64,000 nucleotides of DNA from Mesotaenium endlicherianum (GCA_009602735.1 WELA01008809.1:26437-90436); one strand, 5' to 3'. Positions 1-8,614 are shown, numbered from the stretch's first letter. Notes: a model not told the origin generated them from the letters alone. A program made the numbers and translations.

Positions 1-17
1 TTGAGCAATTGCATCAT
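1..17 (-). CDS. Possible first codons of nuoD (partial)
   Basis: Two consecutive ATG codons on the minus strand (at 17 and 14) lie just past the nuoC stop and stay open to the window edge. In complex I operons nuoC is usually followed by nuoD, so this may be its start. The few codons visible cannot confirm the product. Confidence 0.3.
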
Positions 18-21
18 TTAT

Positions 22-528
22 TTACCCTCTCCCAAACATCTCATCATCTTTATCGATCCTCGTCTGGTCTTCCAGCGGATATTCTTTTCTCATCGGGAAA
101 TAATCCATCTCATCTACATTCAATATCCTTTTCAGGTTGGGATGCCCAAGGAAGTTCACGCCGAAAAAATCATAGGTTTCCCTTTCCATCCAGTTGGCAG
201 ATGCAAAGAGCTGGGTAGCAGTGAACACATCGGGTGTGGTTACAGATGTAAACACTTTGAAACGTATGCGTACATTGGCTTCCAGGTTATGCAGGTGGTA
301 TACAACAGCCAGTTCCTTTCCTTTTGCTTCAGGATAGTTCACTGCGCAGAGATCTGTCAGGAAGCGGAACTGTAATTCCGGTTCATCGTATAGGAACTGC
401 AATACTTTCAGGTTTTGTTCTTTCGGGGCTTCGAAGCTGAGCATGCCGTAATTTTCTTCGAACGTCAGTGTTTCTGTGCCGAACTTTTCCGTCAGTCGTT
501 GTTGAATGTATTCGTTGCTTAATCCCAT
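22..528 (-). CDS. nuoC: NADH-quinone oxidoreductase subunit C
   Basis: This is the 30-kDa type subunit of the peripheral arm of respiratory complex I, about 168 residues. The family signature is visible near the C-terminus: the segment WMERETYDFFGVNFLGHPNL, followed by a run of the form RKEYPLEDQ. The ATG at 528 is preferred. An in-frame extension upstream would run through nuoB and reads as a shadow of that gene. It lies 8 bases after nuoB, in the usual order A-B-C. Subunits C and D are separate here, because C ends at 22 with no fused D domain. Confidence 0.95.
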   Translation of the reverse strand: MGLSNEYIQQRLTEKFGTETLTFEENYGMLSFEAPKEQNLKVLQFLYDEPELQFRFLTDLCAVNYPEAKGKELAVVYHLHNLEANVRIRFKVFTSVTTPDVFTATQLFASANWMERETYDFFGVNFLGHPNLKRILNVDEMDYFPMRKEYPLEDQTRIDKDDEMFGRG

Positions 529-536
529 AATTTCTA

Positions 537-1124
537 TTACTGTATTCCGTATTCGTTCATCAATGCTTTGTATTGCTCGCTGTTCCTTCTGCGGATACTT
601 TCCTGTCCTACCAGGTCCTGTATTTTCATGAATCCGTCGAGGATCGCTTCGGGGCGGGGCGGGCATCCGGGCACATACACATCTACAGGTATCACCTGGT
701 CGATGCCCTGTAACACACTGTAAGTATCGAATATACCGCCACTGGAAGCGCAGGCACCTACGGCCATCACCCAACGTGGTTCAGCCATTTGCAGGTATAC
801 CTGGCGCAATACCGGGCCCATTTTTTTAGCAATGGTTCCCATGACCATCAACAGGTCGCACTGGCGGGGAGAAAAACCCACGCGCTCTGCACCAAAACGG
901 GCAAAGTCGTAATGTGAACCCATGGTAGCCATGAATTCAATACCACAACAGGAAGTAGCGAACGGCAGGGGCCACAATGAATTTTTGCGGGCCAATCCTA
1001 CCACACTGCTCAGGTTGGTGGTAAAAAATCCTTCTCCTGAATAACCTTCGGGTGCTTCTGCCACGGCAACTGCATCGCCCAGCATGGCTTCTTTCGGATG
1101 AATATTAAATCGTACGGGACGCAT
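537..1124 (-). CDS. nuoB: NADH-quinone oxidoreductase subunit B
   Basis: This is the complex I subunit that carries the terminal iron-sulfur cluster N2 next to the quinone site. Cluster ligands are visible in the TSCCGIEFM segment (adjacent cysteines), in VGACASSGG and in PGCPPRPEAI. The protein has about 195 residues, normal for the family plus a short N-terminal tail. A TTG at 1139 would add five residues, but the ATG at 1124 (protein start MRPVRF) is the better choice. The gene sits between nuoA and nuoC on the same strand. The 93-base gap to nuoA is filled with short CAATT-type repeats. Confidence 0.96.
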   Translation of the reverse strand: MRPVRFNIHPKEAMLGDAVAVAEAPEGYSGEGFFTTNLSSVVGLARKNSLWPLPFATSCCGIEFMATMGSHYDFARFGAERVGFSPRQCDLLMVMGTIAKKMGPVLRQVYLQMAEPRWVMAVGACASSGGIFDTYSVLQGIDQVIPVDVYVPGCPPRPEAILDGFMKIQDLVGQESIRRRNSEQYKALMNEYGIQ

Positions 1125-1130
1125 AATTAA

Positions 1131-1214
1131 ATTTGACAATTTGGCAATTCAACAATTTGACAATTCATTAATGTTAGTCATCATTCTAAGAACTGACAAC
1201 TAACATCCAACAAC
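1131..1214. repeat. Intergenic micro-repeat cluster between nuoA and nuoB
   Basis: The gap holds several near copies of a short unit related to TTGACAATTTGGCAATTC, then a second type related to AACTGACAACTAACA. Similar units occur at 10796-10820 and 52501-52582 and, in frame, inside hisS. No gene or convincing hairpin is seen. Confidence 0.6.
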
Positions 1215-1217
1215 CCC

Positions 1218-1619
1218 TTAATCTTCCCATTTCAATGCTCCTCTCTTGATGATATAGATGAATCCTACTATAAAAAAAGCAACGAACATCAACACTGCAC
1301 TGAAACCAGCCCAGCCTAACTCCTTAAAAATAACAGCGTAAGGGTAGAAAAAGATCACTTCCACATCAAATAAAACGAACAGGATGGCTACCAGGAAGTA
1401 TTTGATGGCCATGGGCTGACGGGCATCTCCGTGGCTCTCGATACCACTGGCGAAAGTTTCCAGTTTATCTGCTGTTTTACGTTTAGGTCCCACCCACTGA
1501 GAAACACCGATCATGGTGGCCACAAAACCGGCGGCGAAAATCAACTGTATCCCGATAGGTAAATAATTGGCGGCGGAATTGGAATGGCCGGCATCTGACA
1601 GCAAAAAAAGCCAGTTCAT
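1218..1619 (-). CDS. nuoA: NADH-quinone oxidoreductase subunit A
   Basis: This is a small membrane subunit of complex I, about 133 residues with three predicted transmembrane helices. The conserved loop segment (FASGIESHGDARQP here) and the acidic segment LFDVEVIFFYPYA are visible. In known structures this loop lies near the quinone cavity. The ATG at 1619 was chosen over a TTG at 1643, because the extra residues are polar and unlike the family. It is the first gene of the nuo operon. A promoter-like TATTTTTG lies 21 bases upstream, and a terminator separates it from the gene before. Confidence 0.95.
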   Translation of the reverse strand: MNWLFLLSDAGHSNSAANYLPIGIQLIFAAGFVATMIGVSQWVGPKRKTADKLETFASGIESHGDARQPMAIKYFLVAILFVLFDVEVIFFYPYAVIFKELGWAGFSAVLMFVAFFIVGFIYIIKRGALKWED

Positions 1620-1640
1620 GTTAAAACATTGATTGAAAAG

Positions 1641-1648
1641 CAAAAATA
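1641..1648 (-). promoter_or_regulatory. Candidate -7 element of the nuo operon
   Basis: On the minus strand the sequence reads TATTTTTG, an exact match to the Bacteroidota consensus TAnnTTTG. It lies 21 bases before the nuoA ATG and just downstream of a terminator. No clear -33 TTG was found at the expected distance. Confidence 0.5.
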
Positions 1649-1669
1649 AGCTTGTGAGGCATATAAACG

Positions 1670-1698
1670 AAAAACTCCCCGCTTCAGGGGAGTTTTTT
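1670..1698 (-). terminator. Rho-independent terminator after the TPR gene
   Basis: The arms ACTCCCC (1674-1680) and GGGGAGT (1687-1693) form a perfect 7-bp stem with a six-base loop. A-rich and T-rich runs extend the stem and provide a U-tract on either strand. It lies between the end of the TPR gene and the nuoA promoter, so it should insulate the two operons. Confidence 0.85.
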
Positions 1699-1713
1699 CT
1701 TTATTATTTCTGG

Positions 1714-3477
1714 TTATTTGGGCGAACCGGCACTGTTTCTGTGGCCGGTAGCCGCTGTACCCGTGCTGCTGGTTGGTTTATTACCAGGCTTGGTTGGCTG
1801 CTTGGCCTTGTTCAGTGCATCTGAAATGGTGTTCTTGGTATCTGTAGCATACTTGTTCTCTTCACCAGGTTCAGGATATAAAAGCAACATTTTATCTGTT
1901 ACCTCCAACGCTTTATCTAATTCTTTCGACTTATTTACAAAATATTGTAGCCTGTAATAAAGATTAAGGAATATTTGGCGTTTGTTCTTTTCTTTATCTT
2001 TTGAATAGAATGAATCCAGGTAATCAAGTGATTCAAGTGCAGTTCCCTTAGAAGTATCTGGATCAGAAGATAGGGCCGCACGCTTCAGGAAAATATAAGG
2101 CTGCGGCTTATCGGGAAATGCCGCCAGGTATTTTTTTCCAAGATCTATTGCCAGTGCATAATCTTTTGCATTGATGGCAGTGCTGGTGAATTTATAGTAT
2201 TCAAATTCACCCATAGTCCCCCCTTTTAGTTCCTGTTGTTTCTGCAACCACTTTAATTCATCACCATACATTTTTGCTTTTGCAAAAAGTTCGGCTGCCT
2301 GCCCCATATAGCTAATCCTGTTCGCTTTGGCAGTATCGCCAGCAATAGCTTTTTCCAGGTATGATACTGCTGTCGCCTCACTACCAGGAAATTTAGAGAA
2401 TACTTTCACAGCCAGTTCATAGTCTGTCGGTTGAAACTCGGACTGAGGTGCAGAAGTAAAGAATTTCTCCAGGTATGATTTGGCTTTCAAAGAATCGCCC
2501 AATCTGTCGTAGTTGTAAGCATACAGGATACTTAACCTGGGCAAAGCAGTAAATCCGGTTGAAGTTTCCAAATCTTTGGCTTTAGCGAGACTTTCATTGT
2601 ATCTGCCGGCACGGAACAGGTAATCTGCCAGGAAATATTCGTTCTTGGGATCTTTATCGGCTGTATTTACATATTTGTCGAGGTAGTCCTTTGCCTTGTT
2701 CACATCTTTATCTGAATAGTAGCCGTACAGGGCCAGGTATACTGGAGGGAAAGAAGGGTCGATGGCAATAGCTTCATTATAATATTGTTCCAACAAGTCT
2801 TTGTTGTTCTGGCTCTGGTAAATTTTTCCTATTTTATATTTGGGCAATGGACTTTTCGGGTCACGGCCAGCTGCTTCCATATAAGCTTTTACCGCTTCGC
2901 CGCCATTCTCTCCTCCCATTTTCTGGTAGTTAATACCTATATTGATAAAGATATCAGGATTAGTAAGATCGATAGCTGCAGCTTGTTTCAGTTTGTCGAT
3001 CGCATAAACGGGATCGCCTATTTTGCTGTCGCCATCGGCATTCGCACGGCCAATCGCATCCAGGATGGCGGCATTGGGCTTGCCTTTGTTCTTACCCCTT
3101 GTTTCGGTTGAAGCAGTAATTGCCTGCTCGAATTTTTGTTTGGCAGCATTAATATCTCCGCCAGACAGCAAGTCGAGGTGGGCAACGCCTACTACCAGCC
3201 AGGGATCGCTTCCAACATCCTGCAGTCCTTTCTGGTAAACAGCCCTTGCCTCTGCAATATCTTCTTTGGTAAGATCCCTGTTACGGGAGATCAGGGATTG
3301 TCCATACCAGTAAATCGCTTGCGGATCTTTTGGATTGGCGTCATACAGCTTCTTGAGGATGTCCCTGGCTGTGTTGTTCTTTTGGTAGTTGAGGTCCTTG
3401 ATACCCTCAGCCAACTGCGCTATCACACACTGCCCAATAAGCAATGCAGTAAACAACAGTGATACGGTCTTCTTCAT
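1714..3477 (-). CDS. Exported tetratricopeptide-repeat protein
   Basis: The protein has 587 residues, with a Sec signal peptide (MKK, a hydrophobic stretch, then CVIAQ). Repeated helical segments fill almost the whole chain and fit TPR units; examples are residues with the pattern NPKDPQAIYWYGQSL and NPDIFINIGINYQKMGG. The last 25 residues are a Pro/Thr/Gly/Ser-rich tail. TPR proteins of this kind are scaffolds in the periplasm or at the outer membrane; no enzyme motif is seen. It is the last gene of a three-gene operon with the PstS-like lipoprotein and a small membrane protein. In Bacteroidota such a trio often accompanies TonB/ExbB/ExbD genes, but those genes are not in this window. Confidence 0.85.
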   Translation of the reverse strand: MKKTVSLLFTALLIGQCVIAQLAEGIKDLNYQKNNTARDILKKLYDANPKDPQAIYWYGQSLISRNRDLTKEDIAEARAVYQKGLQDVGSDPWLVVGVAHLDLLSGGDINAAKQKFEQAITASTETRGKNKGKPNAAILDAIGRANADGDSKIGDPVYAIDKLKQAAAIDLTNPDIFINIGINYQKMGGENGGEAVKAYMEAAGRDPKSPLPKYKIGKIYQSQNNKDLLEQYYNEAIAIDPSFPPVYLALYGYYSDKDVNKAKDYLDKYVNTADKDPKNEYFLADYLFRAGRYNESLAKAKDLETSTGFTALPRLSILYAYNYDRLGDSLKAKSYLEKFFTSAPQSEFQPTDYELAVKVFSKFPGSEATAVSYLEKAIAGDTAKANRISYMGQAAELFAKAKMYGDELKWLQKQQELKGGTMGEFEYYKFTSTAINAKDYALAIDLGKKYLAAFPDKPQPYIFLKRAALSSDPDTSKGTALESLDYLDSFYSKDKEKNKRQIFLNLYYRLQYFVNKSKELDKALEVTDKMLLLYPEPGEENKYATDTKNTISDALNKAKQPTKPGNKPTSSTGTAATGHRNSAGSPK

Positions 3478-3501
3478 TTGGTTTGCTTTTATATTGATTG
3501 G

Positions 3502-4422
3502 TTAATCACTTTCTTTGATCATTCCGCGCCGTTGATCAAAACCCATTTTAGCCGGCGCCAGGAACGCTCTTCTGAAAATCAGTTGTCCTCTTTCCATGCT
3601 CATGAAATTCATGAATCCTGTTCCGAGTCCCGCTGCATTCTCTTTCAGTATATAATACAAGGGGCGTGCCAACGGATATTCTCCATGCGTAATGCTGGCC
3701 TGTGAAGGTTTTGTGAAAAGATCTCTTTCCTTACACAACACACATTCTACCAAACCCAGCCTGATCGTTTTCAGGTACTCCACCTGTTTAGGATCATATC
3801 CATCCCCCACCCAACTCTGTCCAACAAAACCTACCACATCGCTTCTTTTAGATACGAGATCTATTACAGCCTGGCTGCCTTGTGCAGCTACTACATTCAC
3901 ACCAAAAGAAGCGCCCTTCAAAATACTGTCCTGTAAAAAACGCACGGTGCTGGTGGCATTCTCTCCATCCATCACCGCTGTTAATTTTTCTTTTCCGCTC
4001 AATATATCTTTCAGTCTCGCCATCGTAAACACACTGTCTTTCGATGCGCGGTTAATGATCACCGCTACTGCATCATAAGCCAGTGGTGCAAACTGTGGCC
4101 TGAATGACAACTTATCTCCATAATAAACCTGCTCCTTTTCTGTCAATCCCCTTGCTACAATGATCATCCGCGTACTATCTGACTGCAAATCCCTGAAACA
4201 AGCTGCTTCGGGTTTGTACGATACATTGATCTTTGTGTTAGGGAATGATGCGTGATGCACCCTTAACTGCTCTTCAATGACCGGTTTGAAACTTTCATCC
4301 ACACTGATATTGATCGTTCCCTGTTCGGGGGTATCTCTTGTATCTGTTCCCGGCCTGGATTTACAACCTGCCCCTGTCAGCATCAACAACAAACAACCAG
4401 CGTATATCAGTCCTTTCTTCAT
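3502..4422 (-). CDS. PstS-like periplasmic substrate-binding lipoprotein
   Basis: The protein has 306 residues and a lipoprotein signal (lipobox LTGAGC). The rest matches the PBP-like fold of phosphate-binding proteins: an early TINISVDESFKPVIEE strand-helix, the VAVIINRASKDSVFT segment, and a VAAQGSQAVIDLVSKRSDVVGFVG segment that resembles the serine/glycine ligand loops of PstS. No phosphate permease genes are adjacent. It may therefore be an orphan sensor or scavenging protein rather than part of a Pst importer. It sits 3 bases after the small membrane gene and 24 bases before the TPR gene. Confidence 0.75.
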   Translation of the reverse strand: MKKGLIYAGCLLLMLTGAGCKSRPGTDTRDTPEQGTINISVDESFKPVIEEQLRVHHASFPNTKINVSYKPEAACFRDLQSDSTRMIIVARGLTEKEQVYYGDKLSFRPQFAPLAYDAVAVIINRASKDSVFTMARLKDILSGKEKLTAVMDGENATSTVRFLQDSILKGASFGVNVVAAQGSQAVIDLVSKRSDVVGFVGQSWVGDGYDPKQVEYLKTIRLGLVECVLCKERDLFTKPSQASITHGEYPLARPLYYILKENAAGLGTGFMNFMSMERGQLIFRRAFLAPAKMGFDQRRGMIKESD

Positions 4423-4425
4423 CTA

Positions 4426-4659
4426 CTAATAATCATTCTTGAATCCCCTGTACAACCGGAACCCTCCATACAGCAGGCAGAGCCCGCCGAAGAGATACCG
4501 GAACGTGTTATCAATTCCCAAAAATTGCTCAATGTTGAATTTAGCCGCTCCCAGCATCACTACAGCCATTCCAAGAATCAATAGGGCCATTGTAAAGTCA
4601 TAAATACGACGCATCAAAGTATAACTTTTACGTCGTTTATCTCTCAGCTCGTTCTCCAT
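4426..4659 (-). CDS. Small two-helix membrane protein
   Basis: The protein has 77 residues with a charged N-terminus (ENELRDKRRKS). Two hydrophobic segments follow, around residues 22-40 and 53-68. No known motif was recognised. It is the first gene of the operon with the PstS-like lipoprotein, whose start lies 3 bases downstream, so the two are probably co-translated. Function is unknown; the context suggests an envelope role with the PstS-like and TPR proteins. Confidence 0.7.
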   Translation of the reverse strand: MENELRDKRRKSYTLMRRIYDFTMALLILGMAVVMLGAAKFNIEQFLGIDNTFRYLFGGLCLLYGGFRLYRGFKNDY

Positions 4660-4841
4660 TTAACAAAAAGTTGAACCCAGGGGCGGGCAATTTAGTTAAT
4701 AATTGTATTCGCTACACATTAAAAAATCATGCATTTTTCGAAAACCCGCATTTCATTATTAAGATGCAGGGGGCCAGTATTTTCCATAATGCATAAAATC
4801 TCATGTCTGCCCGCCACAGAGCCAGATTGGCCGCAGGCTAT

Positions 4842-4849
4842 TATCTTTG
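4842..4849 (+). promoter_or_regulatory. TATCTTTG element 4 nt before the phosphatase start
   Basis: This is an exact match to the Bacteroidota -7 consensus TAnnTTTG, exactly four bases before the ATG at 4854. Transcription from it would give a leaderless or nearly leaderless message. Confidence 0.55.
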
Positions 4850-4853
4850 TGCT

Positions 4854-5324
4854 ATGAAGATACTGATGATATGCCTGGGTAATATTTGCCGCAGTCCGCT
4901 CGCAGAAGGTATTTTGCAGCAGAAGGCCGATTCACGGGGTTTGCGCTGGCAGATAGACAGCGCCGGCACTGCCGGGTACCATGTAGGCGAACCACCTCAT
5001 CATCTCTCGCAAAAAGTAGCGAAGCTGAACGGAATAGACATCAGTTCCCAGCAATGCCGGCAGTTTGCTGCCGAAGACATGGATGATTTTGATCGCATCT
5101 ATGTTATGGATGTCGATAATTATGCCGAAGTAAAACGTATGAGTGGTCGTTATTGGCAGCCAGGTAAAGTATCGCTGTTACTGGATGAATTGTATCCCGG
5201 CGAAAAGAAGAGTGTACCCGACCCCTGGTATGGTACCGAAAAAGATTACCACGAAGTATTCGGGATGATCGATAAGGCCTGTGAGCAGATCATTTATAAA
5301 TACGAGCCAGCATCCATTCATTAA
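4854..5324 (+). CDS. Low-molecular-weight protein tyrosine phosphatase
   Basis: The protein has 156 residues. The catalytic P-loop CLGNICRS (the C-x5-R-S/T motif) starts at residue 7, and the general acid aspartate is in DPWYG near residue 120; both are hallmarks of the LMW-PTP family. The ATG at 4854 is preferred over an upstream start that would add 17 residues before the usual MKILMICLGN beginning. The family dephosphorylates tyrosine or small phosphoesters in the cytoplasm; some members pair with polysaccharide tyrosine kinases, but none is nearby. hisS follows 26 bases downstream, so the two may be co-transcribed. Confidence 0.92.
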   Translation: MKILMICLGNICRSPLAEGILQQKADSRGLRWQIDSAGTAGYHVGEPPHHLSQKVAKLNGIDISSQQCRQFAAEDMDDFDRIYVMDVDNYAEVKRMSGRYWQPGKVSLLLDELYPGEKKSVPDPWYGTEKDYHEVFGMIDKACEQIIYKYEPASIH

Positions 5325-5350
5325 TTCAACAATATTCAGATACTATTTTC

Positions 5351-6718
5351 ATGAGCAAACCGGGATTACCTCAAGGCACCAGGGATTTCAGCGCAGCCGT
5401 TGTTCGCAAGCGCCAGTATATTTTCAATACCATCCGCACCGTATTCGAGCGTTATGGCTTCCAGCCGCTGGAAACGCCTGCTATGGAAAACCTCGATACA
5501 CTCATGGGTAAGTATGGCGAAGAAGGAGATAAACTCATTTTCAAAATACTCAACAACGGACTGGATAATCCCGCCAAGCACGATACAGCCGTAGCGGATT
5601 TCGAAAAAGTATTGCAGGGAAAAAACACGAAGGGCATTACGGAAAGAGCGCTTCGTTATGACCTTACCATTCCTTTTGCGCGTTATGTGGCCATGAACCA
5701 TGGTCAGCTGACTATGCCTTTCAAACGTTACCAGGTACAGCCGGTATGGCGTGCCGACAGGCCGCAAAAGGGCCGGTACCGCGAGTTCTACCAGTGCGAT
5801 GCGGATGTGGTAGGCAGTTACAGCCTGTTGAATGAAGTAGAATTGGCCAATATCTACGCTACTGTTTTTGCGCAATTGGGCGTACGTGTTGAGATACGCA
5901 TCAACAGCCGCAAAATACTGGCTGCATTGGCCGAAATATGTGGCGGGGCCGATAAAATGACCGATATCACCATTGCTGTTGACAAGCTGGATAAAATTGG
6001 TATTGAAAAAGTGAAGGAAGAATTGATCCAGCGCGGATTGAATACCCAACAGGTAGCTACCATCGAAACCTACCTGAACATCGAAGGCGACAATGCCGGT
6101 AAAATAAATCAACTGCGTTCGCTGCTGGGCAACAACACAACGGGACAAAAAGGGATCGAAGAAATTGAATACCTGCTTTCCTTCTCACAACTAACAACCA
6201 ACAGCTCACCACTCACAACAGATTTCACCCTGGCCCGCGGCCTCAACTACTATACGGGTATCATTTTCGAAGTGAAGGCGCTGGATGTGCAAATGGGCAG
6301 TATTGGCGGCGGTGGCCGCTACGACGATCTCACCGGCTTGTTCGGTGTGCCCAATGTGCCCGGGGTGGGCATCAGTTTCGGAGTTGACCGGATTTATGAT
6401 GTGATGGAAGAATTGCAACTGTTTCCCGATGCAGTTCAGGCAGGTACCCGTGTATTATTCTTTAATTTGGGCGATGCAGAGAGTAAAGCGGCGTTTGTAT
6501 TGATGCAGCAACTGAGGGAAAAAGGTATTGCGGCTGAGTTGTATCATGAAAACAGCAAGTTCGATAAGCAATTTAAATATGCTGAGAAAAAGCAGATTCC
6601 TTTTGCAGTGATCATTGGCAGCAAAGAACTGGAAACAGGCACTTGTGTGGTCCGTCAGTTGAGCGATGGACAACAGCAAACCATTGCGCAATCAGGGCTG
6701 GCTGACTTCTCTTTCTGA
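5351..6718 (+). CDS. hisS: Histidyl-tRNA synthetase
   Basis: This class II aminoacyl-tRNA synthetase charges tRNA-His. Motif 1 is near GTRDFSAAVVRKRQYI and motif 2 near RADRPQKGRYREFYQCD. The histidine-binding segments LARGLNYYTG and GGGGRYDDLTGLFG are visible, and an anticodon-binding domain fills the last 90 residues. At 455 residues it is of normal length for the phylum. Residues 280-291 form a Thr/Ser/Leu-rich linker whose DNA resembles the intergenic micro-repeats of this genome; it sits just before the LARGLNYYTG motif. Confidence 0.97.
   Translation: MSKPGLPQGTRDFSAAVVRKRQYIFNTIRTVFERYGFQPLETPAMENLDTLMGKYGEEGDKLIFKILNNGLDNPAKHDTAVADFEKVLQGKNTKGITERALRYDLTIPFARYVAMNHGQLTMPFKRYQVQPVWRADRPQKGRYREFYQCDADVVGSYSLLNEVELANIYATVFAQLGVRVEIRINSRKILAALAEICGGADKMTDITIAVDKLDKIGIEKVKEELIQRGLNTQQVATIETYLNIEGDNAGKINQLRSLLGNNTTGQKGIEEIEYLLSFSQLTTNSSPLTTDFTLARGLNYYTGIIFEVKALDVQMGSIGGGGRYDDLTGLFGVPNVPGVGISFGVDRIYDVMEELQLFPDAVQAGTRVLFFNLGDAESKAAFVLMQQLREKGIAAELYHENSKFDKQFKYAEKKQIPFAVIIGSKELETGTCVVRQLSDGQQQTIAQSGLADFSF
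6188..6222 (+). repeat. Micro-repeat-like DNA in frame inside hisS
   Basis: The stretch is a run of AACTAACAACC, ACAGCTCACC and ACTCACAACA units. It closely resembles the intergenic units at 1190-1214 and 10796-10820. It encodes a low-complexity Leu-Thr-Thr-Asn-Ser-Ser linker. Confidence 0.5.
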
Positions 6719-6764
6719 ACTTTGGCACAATATTCGGTGCATTGCGTAGTCAATTCCTGATACC

Positions 6765-7241
6765 ATGAGAACCCCGGTCATTGCTTTATGTTTCGTTGTG
6801 CTGGTTGCTGCCTGTCACCGGAAAACCGTTCCTTCCAAAAACAACGCACCTCCTGCAACTACATTGCCAGGCAAGTCCGTTCCACCCAACACAACGGTGC
6901 CGCCTGCTCACGCAGATTCACCTGCAATCATCAATCCAACTATTTTGGGAAGCCCCCTCATCGTGGTAGACGGGTCGGGCAATATTGTTACATCGAAAGA
7001 CAGACTCCCTTCCGATATCGCGGCCAAAGTACATCTCTCCAATTTAGCCAGGTCTTTCACACCTGCACAAAAAAAGAACCTGGTGTACCGGTATAAAATG
7101 ATTCCTCCAAAAGTGTTATATGTACCCGAAGGATATGTTTCGAAAAGCGCCCGCGGTAAATACATTATCTACAGGAAAAAATTCTGGTACTGGCAACAAG
7201 CCGATGGGCTTTTTCATTTAGACCCTACTTATTATCAATGA
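6765..7241 (+). CDS. Putative lipoprotein of unknown function
   Basis: The protein has 158 residues, with a lipoprotein signal (lipobox LVAAC, Cys 17). A Pro/Thr-rich spacer runs from about residue 20 to 55. A compact C-terminal domain is rich in Tyr, Lys and Trp (for example KYIIYRKKFWYWQQ). No family was recognised. It lies 46 bases after hisS and ends next to a large inverted repeat that separates it from the convergent thiolase gene. The spacer suggests a domain held away from the membrane. Confidence 0.7.
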   Translation: MRTPVIALCFVVLVAACHRKTVPSKNNAPPATTLPGKSVPPNTTVPPAHADSPAIINPTILGSPLIVVDGSGNIVTSKDRLPSDIAAKVHLSNLARSFTPAQKKNLVYRYKMIPPKVLYVPEGYVSKSARGKYIIYRKKFWYWQQADGLFHLDPTYYQ

Positions 7242-7248
7242 ACCGTTC

Positions 7249-7362
7249 CGTCATCCCGAGCAACGTCACCCTGAGCGAGCGAAGCGAGTCGAAGGGGCAG
7301 CCGAGGGATCTGCCCGAGTCTCCAGCAGTTCCTTCGACTCGCTTCGCTCGCTCAGGATGACG
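7249..7362. repeat. Long inverted repeat between convergent genes
   Basis: Arms of 32 bases (7264-7295 and 7331-7362) match at 31 of 32 positions. Their core is GAGCGAGCGAAGCGAGTCG and they are separated by 35 bases. The left part also carries CCGTCATCCCGAG, which recurs at 9680. The element fills the gap between two convergent genes and could act as a bidirectional terminator or an RNA 3' end structure. It looks like a REP/MITE-type intergenic repeat. Confidence 0.8.
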
Positions 7363-7371
7363 ATGCAGTAA

Positions 7372-8565
7372 TTACAAGCCTTCATATACAACAGCGGCCC
7401 CCTGGCCTACACCCACGCACATAGTAGCGAGCCCGTATTTCAATTCACGCCGGTGCATCTCGTGTAATAAAGTAGCGGAAATACGTGCCCCGCTGCATCC
7501 CAGGGGGTGGCCAAGCGCAATAGCGCCACCATTTACATTCAATTTGGCATGATCGAGTTCCAGTTCACGCATACAGGCAATACTTTGAGAAGCGAAAGCT
7601 TCATTGAGTTCTATAAGATCGAGGTCCTTCACAGTAAGCCCCGCCCGCTGTAACGCTTTCTCCGACGCCGGTACGGGCCCAATACCCATGATGCCGGGAT
7701 GCACGCCTGCAACACCCATGCTTACCACGCGCGCCAGCGGTGTGAGGTTGAATACTTTCACTGCTTCTTCGCTGGCCAGTAATACCGCAGCGGCGCCATC
7801 GTTGATGCCCGATGAATTACCTGCCGTAACGGTTCCGTCCTTCGCGAAAGCCGGACGCAATCCCGCCAGTTTCTCCAATGAGGTTTGCCTGGGATGCTCA
7901 TCCTGCACGAACCAGTTCACCATATTATCGTTCACCATTTCTACCGCCACGATCTCATCATCCCATTTACCTGCGGCCATTGCCGCCGCATATTTTTCCT
8001 GCGAAGCCAGCGCAAAAAGGTCCTGCTCTTCCCTGCTGATCTCCCATTCGCGGGCCACATTCTCTGCGGTCTCGCCCATACTGTAAGGATGATACATTTC
8101 GGTTAGCTTCTTATTGGTAAAGCGCCAGCCGATGGTAGTATCATAAGTTTCTGTTTTACGGCTCCAGGCCCCATCGCTCTTAGCGGTTACAAAAGGCGCG
8201 CGCGTCATACTTTCCACGCCTCCTGCGATATACAGCATGCCTTCATTGCACATGATGGCCCTGGATGCATCCATGATGGCCTGCAACCCGCTGGCACAAA
8301 GCCTGTTAACAGTATTGCCGGCTACGCTGATAGGCAAGCCCGCCAGCAACGCAGCCATACGCGCCACATCGCGGTTGTCTTCACCCGCCTGGTTGGCAGC
8401 GCCGGCAATCACATCTTCTATCCTGGAAACATCTATACCGGGATTACGGTTGATCAGGGCGGTGATCACCAGTGCCAGGAGGTCATCGGGCCTGGTGGCA
8501 CTCAATCTTCCGCCATAACGGCCAATGGGTGTTCTTACCGCATCTATTACATAACAGGTTTGCAT
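7372..8565 (-). CDS. Acetyl-CoA acetyltransferase family thiolase
   Basis: The protein has 397 residues, the normal thiolase length. The nucleophilic cysteine lies in NRLCASGLQA (about residue 89), the catalytic histidine in GHPLGCSGAR (about 353), and the second cysteine in MCVGVGQG near the C-terminus. It condenses or cleaves acyl-CoA and acetyl-CoA in the cytoplasm. The sequence also resembles 3-oxoadipyl-CoA thiolases, so substrate choice is open. No other fatty-acid or aromatic degradation gene is adjacent. The start at 8565 gives the usual MQTCYVIDAVRTPIGR beginning. Confidence 0.93.
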   Translation of the reverse strand: MQTCYVIDAVRTPIGRYGGRLSATRPDDLLALVITALINRNPGIDVSRIEDVIAGAANQAGEDNRDVARMAALLAGLPISVAGNTVNRLCASGLQAIMDASRAIMCNEGMLYIAGGVESMTRAPFVTAKSDGAWSRKTETYDTTIGWRFTNKKLTEMYHPYSMGETAENVAREWEISREEQDLFALASQEKYAAAMAAGKWDDEIVAVEMVNDNMVNWFVQDEHPRQTSLEKLAGLRPAFAKDGTVTAGNSSGINDGAAAVLLASEEAVKVFNLTPLARVVSMGVAGVHPGIMGIGPVPASEKALQRAGLTVKDLDLIELNEAFASQSIACMRELELDHAKLNVNGGAIALGHPLGCSGARISATLLHEMHRRELKYGLATMCVGVGQGAAVVYEGL

Positions 8566-8614
8566 ATCAAAGGGTCTTATGTTTCATTGATGCGCAAGAT
8601 AGAATATGTAGCGG

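Noticed and set aside
528-774. Long N-terminal extension of nuoC
   Set aside because: The extension runs through nuoB in another frame and is rich in Cys, Arg and Pro, unlike any NuoC.
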